Of a stretch of 64,000 nt of DNA, positions 24,217 through 30,935 are shown piece after piece. The notes below the pieces were generated by a model. That model ran no database searches. It saw only the letters and a list, made by a program, of their open reading frames with translations, and was not told the origin of the DNA. A program made the position numbers and the translations under genes. Within the stretch, counting starts at the first letter, position 1, and each line of letters begins with the position of its first letter. The stretch spans positions 3,848,501 to 3,912,500 of the forward strand of contig NZ_CP107811.1 in the NCBI RefSeq assembly GCF_036346105.1, in the 5' to 3' direction. The stretch is from Streptomyces sp. NBC_00539. GTDB taxonomy: Bacteria; Actinomycetota; Actinomycetes; Streptomycetales; Streptomycetaceae.

Positions 24217-24663
24217 ATGAGAACCCCCGTGTCCTCCATAGGCGGCGAGAGCTCGACGCCCTTCACCGACATGGTTCGCGAGGCGCTCGCAGTCCCGGGT
24301 GCGACCTTGCGGAGCGTGGCCGAGCGGGCAGTCGATCCCGAAACGGGCAAGAAGCTCCAGTGGACGACCCTCGCGAAGATCAAGAACGGCGAGAGCTACC
24401 GGCACGACAAGTGGATCGTCGGCGCCGTTGCGGCGGCGACCGGACTCGATCCCGTCGACGTGCGGAAGGCGGCAGCGGCCGAGTGGGTGGGTTTGACGGT
24501 CGGCGACATCCTCGGAATGTCAACTCCGCAGGTATCCATCGTCGTTGCCTATCAGCCCGGAACAAGGCCCGAGGATCTTCCGTTGGTTAAAGAGGCGCTC
24601 AAGAATCTTGACCTTGAAGACGCAACTATCACGGTCGCCGAGGAGCCTCACGGAGCGTCGTAG
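24217..24663 (+). CDS. Prophage repressor-like regulator
   Basis: Protein of 148 residues. Residues about 10-75 look like a helix-turn-helix of the actinophage repressor type (FTDMVREALAVPGATLRSVA ... KLQWTTLAKIKNGESYRHDK), where an 'interaction' loop precedes KIKNG. A C-terminal part (VSIVVAYQPGTRPEDLPLVK) may mediate oligomers. ATG at 24217 is very near TSS-like sequence; a GTG at 24229 is the alternative start. It is divergent from the early operon and flanked by three operator copies, so it is the best candidate for the lysogeny repressor. No peptidase motif is seen, so RecA-driven autocleavage is unlikely. Confidence 0.7.
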   Translation: MRTPVSSIGGESSTPFTDMVREALAVPGATLRSVAERAVDPETGKKLQWTTLAKIKNGESYRHDKWIVGAVAAATGLDPVDVRKAAAAEWVGLTVGDILGMSTPQVSIVVAYQPGTRPEDLPLVKEALKNLDLEDATITVAEEPHGAS

Positions 24664-24761
24664 TCGCGTGACCTGCGGCGATATGGGCGCTAATGTGGAT
24701 CGGGCCTCGTCTCGGACGTCTGTTCGAGTGAGGCACTCGGCCATGCCACGAGGGGGGCATC

Positions 24762-24968
24762 TTGTACCGCGTCCGCCGTACCCGACTCGACGACGAAGCA
24801 CCGGCAGCAGGGCGTGCCGCCGCTGACAAGCGCGACATCCTGCTCGACGACAGACACATCACGGATACCGGGGCCATAGCCCTTGAGGCCGTCCTGAACG
24901 CCCTGCCCCCCACCGGTGGCGATCGGGAGCGCGCTTCGAAGTGTCCGCAGCAACCCGACGCGAGCTAG
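24762..24968 (+). CDS. Small hypothetical protein at prophage right end
   Basis: Protein of 68 residues, TTG at 24762 with GAGGGGGG at 4 nt. Sequence MYRVRRTRLDDEAPAAGRAA, then ITDTGAIALEAVLNALPP: a small helical protein. It is the last plus-strand gene before the strong terminator and the att site. Function unknown; the coding call rests on the ribosome site and composition. Confidence 0.45.
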   Translation: MYRVRRTRLDDEAPAAGRAAADKRDILLDDRHITDTGAIALEAVLNALPPTGGDRERASKCPQQPDAS

Positions 24969-24990
24969 GCGGCGCAGGACTGAGGGACTG

Positions 24991-25028
24991 AGAAGGGGCC
25001 GCGCGGTACGAGCCGCGCGGCCCCTTCT
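24991..25028 (+). terminator. 16-bp perfect terminator hairpin
   Basis: Arms 24991-25006 and 25013-25028 pair perfectly over 16 bp with a 6-nt loop, followed by TCTGTATG. It closes the repressor transcript before the att region. Confidence 0.75.
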
Positions 25029-25108
25029 GTATGTCAGGGTCCCGTGTAGCGTGAGGTTTGAAGGCGCACCGTTTGCGCAGGTCAGGGCCGTATTTCTGAG
25101 GGCCCGGA

Positions 25109-25138
25109 GCGTGCCCAATGCGTGCCCATCGCGTGCCC
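25109..25138. repeat. Three GCGTGCCC repeats at 11-bp period (arm-type sites?)
   Basis: GCGTGCCC occurs at 25109, 25120 and 25131. The 11-bp period places copies on one DNA face, about 120 bp left of the att core. Similar copies at the same period flank the other att repeat at 41143 and 41154. This looks like arm-type binding sites of the prophage integrase. Confidence 0.55.
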
Positions 25139-25258
25139 GAACTGCTCTGAACCGGTTGTCACGGGTTGGCACGGGGAAGCGCCACCGTAAGGCGTTGACC
25201 TGCGGAAACTGCCCTACGATGGCACTCCGTGAACCCATCCGACAGGAAGCATCTGGGG

Positions 25259-25301
25259 CTCGTAATGCGTAGGTCTCGGGTTCGAATCCCGAAGGCGGCT
25301 C
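25259..25301 (+). repeat. att core: tRNA-Thr(CGT) 3' half, left copy
   Basis: A 43-bp sequence identical to 41009-41051. It contains the anticodon loop CTCGTAA, a T-arm (TCGGG/CCCGA stem around TTCGAAT) and the acceptor end AGGCGGCT. Upstream sequence is not a tRNA 5' half, so this is a displaced att copy. It is the junction between the prophage on the left and the AICE on the right. Confidence 0.85.
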
Positions 25302-25306
25302 TGTAG

Positions 25307-25350
25307 AACCCCCAGGACTCACTCGCCGTGACCTGGGGGTTTTGCTTTTT
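25307..25350. terminator. tRNA/int terminator within att region
   Basis: 10-bp stem (25307-25316 with 25332-25341), 15-nt loop, then a T-rich tract. The central 29 bp recur at 41060 onward, so the element carries the tRNA terminator as well as the tRNA 3' end. It lies right behind the convergent int stop. Confidence 0.75.
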
Positions 25351-26734
25351 ACCGGATCTTGCGGCGGCGTCGTGCCCGGGCCGCTCGTGTGCTCTCGGTC
25401 TCAGTCCTGGTCTCAGAGGGCGGATTGGGGCCCGGCATGAACGCCTCGCCCATGCGGCGCATCGCCTCCCGCGAGAGTTCCGATCGGCCCTTGACGTAGC
25501 GCCGGGTCTGGCTGATCTGGGTGTGCCGGAGGATCTCCATGATCGTGGGCATGTCCACGCCCAACTCGTTGAGGATCGTGCCGGCCGTGTGGCGGCTCCC
25601 GTCATGCTGGCGGCGGTCGCTGATCCCGGCTTCCTCAAGCAGCTCCTTGAACTCCTCCCAGTCGGCCCGCGGGTCGAGCGGCCGGCCGTCGGGCCGGGTG
25701 AAGACGGCGCCACACTCCTCCCAGAGGTCTCCGGCGGCCTGCCGGTGCTCGTCCTGCTTCGCCTTGTGCTCCAGGAGGTACGGCAGGAAGGGCGGGGGGA
25801 TCGGGACGGGGTTCTGGCTCTTCTTCGTCTTGGGCCGGGTGAAGGCAAGTCCCCCGCCCTTCCGCTCCGGGCAGGTGCTGGCGTGCCGACGGCAGATCTT
25901 GGGGCAGGGCTGTGGACAGCCGCGCTTGTAGCTCTTGTGGGCCGCGCAGTCGGCCGGGCACGGGTCGAACCGGTGCAGCCGGGCCCCGCAGGCGTGCGCG
26001 TCCTTGCAACCGTGCCTCCAGGTGAGGCGCTGGAGCTGCCACGCAGGGTGGAACAACCCCTGCTCCAGGTCGACATAGGGCCAGCGAAGGCCTAGAGCCT
26101 CGCCCTGCCGGAAGCCCATGCCGACCCCGATGGCCCACCGCATGAACGTCGGGCGTTTGGCGGCGGCCGCCAGAAACGCCTTCGACTCCTCACGCGAGAA
26201 CGGGTTCGCCTCCGTCTCGTCCACGGAAGGCGGGTCCACGAGGGTGGCCACGTTCTCGCTGATGATCCGGCGGCGGTGGGCGATTTTCAGGGCGCGGGAG
26301 AGGATCCGGTGCACCTTGACCACGTGCGAAGGTGCGTGCCCCTCCTCCAACATGGCCGCGTACATCACCTCCAGGTGTTCCGGCGCGAGCTTGTCCAGGC
26401 GGTGCTTCCCGACGCCCGGGATGATGTCGTTGCGGGTCTTCGACCAGTAGTCGTCCAGGGACCGCGGCTTGAGTTTCAAGCTCGCGATCGTGGTCAGGTA
26501 CGTGTCCATCCACTCCGCGACGGTCGGCTTTCGCCCGGCCTTCGTGGCGCGGCCCTCGTCGCGCAGCTTCTCCAGCTCGCGGACCTTCTTGGTGACCGCG
26601 GTCTCGGTCTTGGCCCGGCGGTGCCGGCGGTCGGGGCCGCCGTCGGGCTTCACGCCCATCGTGACGCGGCCGTGCCACCACCCGTCACTGCCCAGGTAGA
26701 TGGACGACTCCATGTTCGGCCTACGGGGACTCAT
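25349..26734 (-). CDS. int: AICE tyrosine integrase with cysteine-rich insert
   Basis: Protein of 461 residues. ATG at 26734 has GGAGGAG; an earlier ATG at 26746 lies inside that site. An N-terminal arm-binding region (1-65) is followed by a core-binding domain (KPTVAEWMDTYLTTIASLKL) and the catalytic domain: R209 (GFRQGEALGLRW), H377/R381 (HDGSRHTAGTIL), H404 (ILRHTQISQTRRY) and Y413. Between the first catalytic Arg and the rest, residues 243-288 contain eight Cys plus His, probably zinc sites. The stop lies 48 bp from the att core, the usual place for an AICE integrase. It should recombine attP with the tRNA-Thr 3' end. Confidence 0.93.
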   Translation of the reverse strand: MSPRRPNMESSIYLGSDGWWHGRVTMGVKPDGGPDRRHRRAKTETAVTKKVRELEKLRDEGRATKAGRKPTVAEWMDTYLTTIASLKLKPRSLDDYWSKTRNDIIPGVGKHRLDKLAPEHLEVMYAAMLEEGHAPSHVVKVHRILSRALKIAHRRRIISENVATLVDPPSVDETEANPFSREESKAFLAAAAKRPTFMRWAIGVGMGFRQGEALGLRWPYVDLEQGLFHPAWQLQRLTWRHGCKDAHACGARLHRFDPCPADCAAHKSYKRGCPQPCPKICRRHASTCPERKGGGLAFTRPKTKKSQNPVPIPPPFLPYLLEHKAKQDEHRQAAGDLWEECGAVFTRPDGRPLDPRADWEEFKELLEEAGISDRRQHDGSRHTAGTILNELGVDMPTIMEILRHTQISQTRRYVKGRSELSREAMRRMGEAFMPGPNPPSETRTETESTRAARARRRRKIR

Positions 26735-26751
26735 GCGCTCCTCCATACGGA

Positions 26752-26782
26752 AGGCGGCCCCGGGGACTTCCCGGGGCCGCCT
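26752..26782 (-). terminator. Hairpin between xis and int
   Basis: Perfect 13-bp arms 26752-26764 and 26770-26782, 5-nt loop. It lies 17 bp below the xis stop and 18 bp above the int start, with no T-tract. It could lower int expression relative to xis, or protect the mRNA. Confidence 0.55.
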
Positions 26783-26799
26783 GCGGTTGTGGCTTGAGA

Positions 26800-27000
26800 T
26801 CAGACGGACTGGGGCTGGAGCTGGGCGGCGAACGCGTCGATGTCGGTCCGGCGGATACGGCGAGCGCGGCCGACCTTGACGAAGGGCAACTCGCCGCCGG
26901 CCATCAGCTCGTAGATGGTGGAGCGGCCGAGCGAGAGCAACTCGGCCGCCAACTCGACCGTGCAGAGGACGGGGGCGACGGAAATGGCTGCGGTGCTCAT
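26800..27000 (-). CDS. xis: Excisionase (MerR/HTH_17 type)
   Basis: Protein of 66 residues: VLCTVELAAELLSLGRSTIY then ELMAGGELPFVKVGRARRIR, the standard excisionase winged-helix motif ending in a positively charged strand. In AICEs such proteins bend the att arms to favour excision. It is directly upstream of int on the same strand. Its start is followed upstream by a 9-bp repeat array. Confidence 0.9.
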   Translation of the reverse strand: MSTAAISVAPVLCTVELAAELLSLGRSTIYELMAGGELPFVKVGRARRIRRTDIDAFAAQLQPQSV

Positions 27001-27052
27001 CGAAGTGCCTCCACGGCGATCGGATTTCGGGGCTCTGCCCCGTCTGCAGAAA

Positions 27053-27268
27053 TCCGCTACTGCCGCTACCTCCGCTACCGCCCTGGTCAGGGGCTTGTTC
27101 GTGGTAGCGGATTGGGTAGCGGTAGCGGATAGATGCGCGACCGGCCCGGCCGTTGGGGGCCGGGCCGGTAGCGGGTGTGACTGGTGGGGTAGCGGATGTT
27201 TTCGGGCTATCCGCTACCTCCGCAGGGGGTGTGACCTGCGGGGTAGCGGAGGTAGCGGAGGTAGCGGA
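27053..27268. repeat. GGTAGCGGA iteron-like array (about 12 copies)
   Basis: A 9-bp unit GGTAGCGGA (or TCCGCTACC) is repeated. Three reverse copies at a 9-bp period lie at 27053, 27062 and 27071 (the outer two imperfect). Three perfect forward copies at 27242, 27251 and 27260 mirror them. Scattered copies at 27103, 27115, 27121, 27167, 27188 and 27210 lie between. The region holds no gene. It is placed between the replication genes and xis, so it may be the element's origin, or binding sites of a regulator or of TraB. Confidence 0.8.
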
Positions 27269-27271
27269 TTC

Positions 27272-28411
27272 TCAGGGGGTGGGGGGAGGGCAGTACCTCG
27301 CCCAGGCGTCGACGAGGTCGGCCGCGTAGTAGCCCTTGAGGACCGTGGAGCCGGTCTTGATGTTGCGGGGCTCGATCGGCTTGTTGTCTCCGGTCATGTA
27401 CTCGCCGAGCATCTTCGCCAGACCCCGGGAGGTCAGCGGCTTGCCGCCCATGTCCGCCCAGGGCGCCTCTTCCAGCGCGTAGAGGCGGTCCAGTACGGCG
27501 ACGGTGGGCAGTCGCTCGATGCCTTCGAAGACGTGGTCTCGAAGGTCGGTGAGCAGGCGGATGCCGATGCTGCCCTTGTCGTCCTGCTTCGACGCGGCCA
27601 CGATCTCGGCGCACGCGGAGCGGGCGCGGGCCGGCCAGTCGCCTCCGGCGGCGTCCGCGACGGCGATGAGGGGCTCCCACACGTCCGCAGGCCGGTCGGT
27701 GACCTCTTCCGGCATGTCCGGGAACACTCCATCGACCAGGTGCCGGACACTGTCGGCCCAGACGGCGAGCCGGTCTCGCAGGGCATGGCCTTCGGGGGCG
27801 TGCAGGCGCCGGCGGAACGGCTGGACGCGTTCGTTGCGGGCTCGGCGGCGCATCCGGATGATGACCGACCGGGTCAGGATCGTGTCCGGCAGCGAGCCGA
27901 GTCCGGCCATGGCCACCACGCAGAAGCTGGGGAACTCCTGGACGGTCTGGTTGGTGCCGTCTCCGACGCACCGCCACATGCCGGCGCCCCGGTGGTGCCC
28001 CGCGTTCAGAAACCCGCGCAGCGGTTCGTTGTCCCCCGCCTTCGGGCCGAAGATCGTGTCGACCTCGTCAAAGAGGATCGTGGGCCGGGTCTCCAGGGTG
28101 GAGACGGCCCGGAAGAGAACCGGCGCGGACGCGTTCGCGGCCACCAGCGGCTGTGGGACCAGCGTTTCCACGATCTCCAGCGCGCGGGACTTCCCGGAGC
28201 CGGGTTCCGGGGAGAGGAACGCGAGGCGAGGGGTGGAGTCGAAGCAGTCCAGCAGGTGCGCGTGCGCGTCCCACAACGTGACGGCAACGTAGGCGGCTTC
28301 GGTGGGGAAGACATTGAACCGCCGGTGGAAAGCCTCCACCTCGTCCAGCAGCACGGAGCCGTCGGTGGCGGCCTGGATGGGTGCGGGCATGGTCTGGGTG
28401 TCGAGGGTCAT
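27272..28411 (-). CDS. DUF3631-type P-loop ATPase (AICE replication)
   Basis: Protein of 379 residues; ATG 28411 has GGAGGAAGG. The N-terminal half is an ATPase: SPEPGSGKSRALE (Walker A), TILFDEVDTIFG (Walker B), later LTRSVIIRMRRRARNERVQ, as in the DUF3631 family of AAA-like helicases. The C-terminal half carries the DUF3631 fold (WEPLIAVADAAGGDWPARAR; KPLTSRGLAKMLGEYMTGDN). It follows the Prim-Pol gene with one small gene between, and together they form the likely replication module of the element. Confidence 0.88.
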   Translation of the reverse strand: MTLDTQTMPAPIQAATDGSVLLDEVEAFHRRFNVFPTEAAYVAVTLWDAHAHLLDCFDSTPRLAFLSPEPGSGKSRALEIVETLVPQPLVAANASAPVLFRAVSTLETRPTILFDEVDTIFGPKAGDNEPLRGFLNAGHHRGAGMWRCVGDGTNQTVQEFPSFCVVAMAGLGSLPDTILTRSVIIRMRRRARNERVQPFRRRLHAPEGHALRDRLAVWADSVRHLVDGVFPDMPEEVTDRPADVWEPLIAVADAAGGDWPARARSACAEIVAASKQDDKGSIGIRLLTDLRDHVFEGIERLPTVAVLDRLYALEEAPWADMGGKPLTSRGLAKMLGEYMTGDNKPIEPRNIKTGSTVLKGYYAADLVDAWARYCPPPTP

Positions 28412-28764
28412 GCGGCCTTCCTCCGGTCGGCGGAGACGCGGCCCAGCGGGCACACGGTGCGGTGGTCGGTGTGGAGCTGGATGAGGGCGAGCACGTTGTT
28501 GTGTCCGACAGCGCTGCGGTCATGGCCGCACTCGCACTTCGAGTGAGCGGTCGGCACCGCACCGCGCGGGGCGCAGATGCGGAGGACGGCGACGATGTAG
28601 CGGCCGTCCGCCGGGTGCGGGTCAGGGAGAAGAGATGAAGGGACGCCTTCGGCGACGACCTTCGGCGCGCCACTGCCGTCTGCGGCTGGGGCCGGTTCGG
28701 CGGAGCCGGGGCCGGTGGGGGGTGCGGGGAGGCTCTTCAAGGAGGAACGGGGGCACTGGTTCAT
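28408..28764 (-). CDS. Small zinc-ribbon protein in replication operon
   Basis: Protein of 118 residues, MNQCPRSSLKSLPAPPTGPG onward. Pro-rich N-terminus, then ICAPRG ... HSKCECGHDRSAVG and a C-terminal HTDHRTVCPLGR. The CxC and neighbouring Cys suggest zinc binding. The ATG overlaps the Prim-Pol stop and its own stop overlaps the DUF3631 start by 4 bp, so the three genes are co-translated. Role unknown. Confidence 0.62.
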   Translation of the reverse strand: MNQCPRSSLKSLPAPPTGPGSAEPAPAADGSGAPKVVAEGVPSSLLPDPHPADGRYIVAVLRICAPRGAVPTAHSKCECGHDRSAVGHNNVLALIQLHTDHRTVCPLGRVSADRRKAA

Positions 28765-29663
28765 GCCGTCCGCCTCATCGCGTTGCGGGCGATGGACCAG
28801 TTCAGACCGGAGCGGATCGTGTTGCGGCACTCGGAAGACGGCAGGCCGGCCGACTCCCCCGCCCATTGAAGAGCCTCCTCCACCACATCGCGGGGGAGGT
28901 CGCCCGCGGCGATGAACCGGCCCAGAGCGCGGGCGGCCCGCAGCAGCGTTCCGTTGCGCTCCCCGGCTGGGGCCGATTCCACCGATGCCGTCTCGGCGTT
29001 CAGGGCGGCGGTCGCGTACTTGCCTGTCCGGAGTGTGGCGGGGCGTCCGGTCAGCTTGCGCAGGGCCTGCTTGGGTGCCAGCAGCCCGTAGAGCCAGGTG
29101 GGGAACGGCTCCGGGGCCGCCGGGTGGGTGACCTCGTACACCCCGGCAGGTGTGACGCTGCCGGGGGCGACGACGTACCCGCCCCACGCCCGGGTGTCGA
29201 TCAGCCTGCCCAGACGGCCCGCCGTGTTGCCCAGCCGTACCCCGGCCGGAGCGGTGAAGTACAGGTGGGACCCGCCGGTGGGAGTCCCTACCGAGAGCGT
29301 TGTCGGGGCGGCCTGCCCGGCGCGCTCGCAGAGCGCCTTGAAGGTGTCCGCGCCGTAAGGCGCGTCCGAACTGCCTTTGCTCTTCGGCACGTCCAGGTCC
29401 ACGACCACGAGGTTGGACGGGCCCGTCGCGATGCCGACGTTGAAGGGGAGCCGGTCCCACGCGCGGCGGATCCGGTCCGGGTCGCTGGTGGCCCGGTCCT
29501 CCCATTTGCGGTGCCCGCCGGCGCAGTCACCCAGGGCGGGGCAGTGCTCTTCACCGTGGAGGGCGGGGCGCTTCTGTCCGGGGCGGAGCGGGAACACGCT
29601 CCAGCCGAGGGCAGCGGCATCGAGCGCGGCTGTCAGCAGCGCGGATGCGGGTTGATGGGTCAT
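28761..29663 (-). CDS. Bifunctional DNA primase/polymerase (Prim-Pol)
   Basis: Protein of 300 residues; ATG 29663 with GGAGGA. Prim-Pol motifs are present: ALGWSVFPLRPGQKRPAL at the N-terminus, the catalytic D-x-D in NLVVVDLDVPKSKG, GGSHLYF (S-x-H), and DTRAWGGYVVAPGS. A helical C-terminal domain follows (LPRDVVEEALQWAGESAGLP). AICEs are known to use either RepSA/RepAM rolling-circle-type initiators or Prim-Pol proteins; this is the latter. It is followed by a zinc protein and DUF3631 helicase in one operon. Confidence 0.92.
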   Translation of the reverse strand: MTHQPASALLTAALDAAALGWSVFPLRPGQKRPALHGEEHCPALGDCAGGHRKWEDRATSDPDRIRRAWDRLPFNVGIATGPSNLVVVDLDVPKSKGSSDAPYGADTFKALCERAGQAAPTTLSVGTPTGGSHLYFTAPAGVRLGNTAGRLGRLIDTRAWGGYVVAPGSVTPAGVYEVTHPAAPEPFPTWLYGLLAPKQALRKLTGRPATLRTGKYATAALNAETASVESAPAGERNGTLLRAARALGRFIAAGDLPRDVVEEALQWAGESAGLPSSECRNTIRSGLNWSIARNAMRRTA

Positions 29664-29736
29664 GCTGGATTCCTCCAGTGGTAGCTGGAAGAGGGCGGCC
29701 CCGGTCATTGGCGTGAGGGGGCCGCTCTCGGCGTTT

Positions 29737-30015
29737 CTAGAACGGGGGCTCGTCGCTGTAGGCGCCGGCCTGAGGCTGGGGACTGGTGCCGCGCCAGCTC
29801 AGGCGGCGCGGGAGCGGGAGAAGGACCCATCGGCGGGTCTCCTCCCAGCACGGGCAGGGGTCCCACTCGGTGCCCGCGTACTCGCCGGTGGAGTAGTCGC
29901 CGTAGTCGCGGTTGTGACCGCCAATCCCCTGACAGTCAGGGCAGTCGGGCCGGGGCGTGTCGGTCAGGACCAGGGCCAGCCGCGGCCAGTTGCTGCGATG
30001 GATGCGGAGTCGCAT
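29737..30015 (-). CDS. Small Cys-rich AICE protein
   Basis: Protein of 92 residues: MRLRIHRSNWPRLALVLTDT then CPDCQGIGGHNRDYGDY and DPCPCW. The CPDCQG and CPC pairs resemble a DnaJ-like zinc knuckle. Short proteins of this kind are conserved in Streptomyces AICEs between rep and tra genes. Function unknown. Confidence 0.62.
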   Translation of the reverse strand: MRLRIHRSNWPRLALVLTDTPRPDCPDCQGIGGHNRDYGDYSTGEYAGTEWDPCPCWEETRRWVLLPLPRRLSWRGTSPQPQAGAYSDEPPF

Positions 30016-30035
30016 GGTTCTCCTCCTTGTGCCGG

Positions 30036-30215
30036 TCAGTGCCGGGTGTGGTCGGTGGCGAGGTCGGTCAGGCGTTTGGCCTCGTCGGGGGTGACGGCGC
30101 GGTAGCGGACGCTGACGCGGCAGCCCGGGTGGGGGCAGCGGATGGTGTGCTTGCCGGTGAGCAGGGCGACCGCGTCGGAGATCAGTTCCGACAGCGGGGC
30201 CGGGTCCTGGTTCAT
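30036..30215 (-). CDS. Small zinc-binding protein
   Basis: Protein of 59 residues (MNQDPAPLSELISDAVALLT), then IRCPHPGCRVSVRYRAVTPD and a terminal His-rich DHTRH. CPHPGC with the C-terminal His residues may bind zinc. It starts 11 bp after the stop of the membrane protein gene above. No family named. Confidence 0.58.
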   Translation of the reverse strand: MNQDPAPLSELISDAVALLTGKHTIRCPHPGCRVSVRYRAVTPDEAKRLTDLATDHTRH

Positions 30216-30226
30216 GGGGTGGCCTT

Positions 30227-30712
30227 TCAGCGCTGGTTGAGGGTGCCGGTGGCGCGGCCGAACAGTCCGGAGGCGGTGATGTTCTGGGTGACGTGCTGGA
30301 CCGGCGCGGTTCCCCGTCCGGCTCCGCGGGTGGTGCGGAGGAGGAGCGGGGCGAGGGTGCCGGCGGCGATGAGGGCGATGGCGGCCCAGAGGGCGTCGGT
30401 GATGGCGGTCAGTCCCGGGGCGGCGTAGGAGATCCCGAACCCGGCGGCGGCGATGCCGCCGCCGACGGTCGGGGCGAGGAGCGCGGTCGTCTTGGCCCAC
30501 GCGGGGATTGGCTGGGCGGCCGGCGCGGCCGGGGGCGGGGTGGGGTGGTTGTAGGCGAGGGTGCGGTAGCCGTTGGGGAGGGTGACCATCTCGACCCCCG
30601 GCGGGAGTTCCGCAAGCGGCATCGCGGGCTGCTGGATCGTGGTGGGGTGGTAGATGGGGTCGCCGTAGCGGGCGGGCGGGGTGGTGCTCGCGGTCGTGGG
30701 CTCATAGGGCAT
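30227..30712 (-). CDS. Membrane protein (spread/transfer-associated)
   Basis: Protein of 161 residues. A Pro/Thr-rich, probably disordered N-terminus (1-75) is followed by two hydrophobic helices (about 78-96 and 105-125; TTALLAPTVGGGIAAAGFGI, LWAAIALIAAGTLAPLLLRT) and a polar tail. It lies downstream of TraB beyond a hairpin. Proteins of this shape are typical of the spread (Spd) gene set that spreads the element between mycelial compartments. That role is inferred. Confidence 0.62.
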   Translation of the reverse strand: MPYEPTTASTTPPARYGDPIYHPTTIQQPAMPLAELPPGVEMVTLPNGYRTLAYNHPTPPPAAPAAQPIPAWAKTTALLAPTVGGGIAAAGFGISYAAPGLTAITDALWAAIALIAAGTLAPLLLRTTRGAGRGTAPVQHVTQNITASGLFGRATGTLNQR

Positions 30713-30732
30713 TGCAGGCTCCTGGACGCGGT

Positions 30733-30765
30733 GCGGGCGGCCCCGTTGGTGGTGGGGCCGCCCGC
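30733..30765 (-). terminator. 12-bp hairpin downstream of traB
   Basis: Arms 30733-30744 and 30754-30765 with a 9-nt loop. It lies beyond the repeat array at 30794-30920 and before the next gene start at 30712, so it probably ends the traB transcript. Confidence 0.6.
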
Positions 30766-30793
30766 GTGGGTGGTCGCTCTGCGTGTGTGCGGC

Positions 30794-30920
30794 TACTGCC
30801 TACTGCCTACTGCCAACCCGGTACTGCCTACTGCCAAAACGGCTGGTGAAGGTGCCTGGTGGGCAGTAGGAGGCCCGTATCGGGGGTTACTGCCAATTTG
30901 GCGGTAGGCAGTAGGCGGTA
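30794..30920. repeat. TACTGCC heptamer array, clt candidate
   Basis: TACTGCC is repeated at 30794, 30801, 30808, then 30822 and 30829, all in phase with a 7-bp period. Another copy is at 30888, and reverse copies GGCAGTA are at 30862 and 30907. GGCGGTA variants flank the last one at 30900 and 30914, again 7 bp apart. The stretch holds no gene and starts 16 bp after the traB stop. Conjugative loci of Streptomyces plasmids (clt) with short direct repeats bound by TraB lie in this position. Confidence 0.78.
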
Positions 30921-30935
30921 GCGGTGTGTGGCCGT

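Noticed and set aside
24690-25322. Long minus-strand frame across the left att region
   Set aside because: It reads through the tRNA fragment (giving the typical SGFEPETYALR artefact peptide) and two hairpins; no ribosome site.
27053-27268. Repeats considered as a CRISPR array
   Set aside because: Units are 9 bp with irregular spacing and both orientations; no spacer structure or cas genes.
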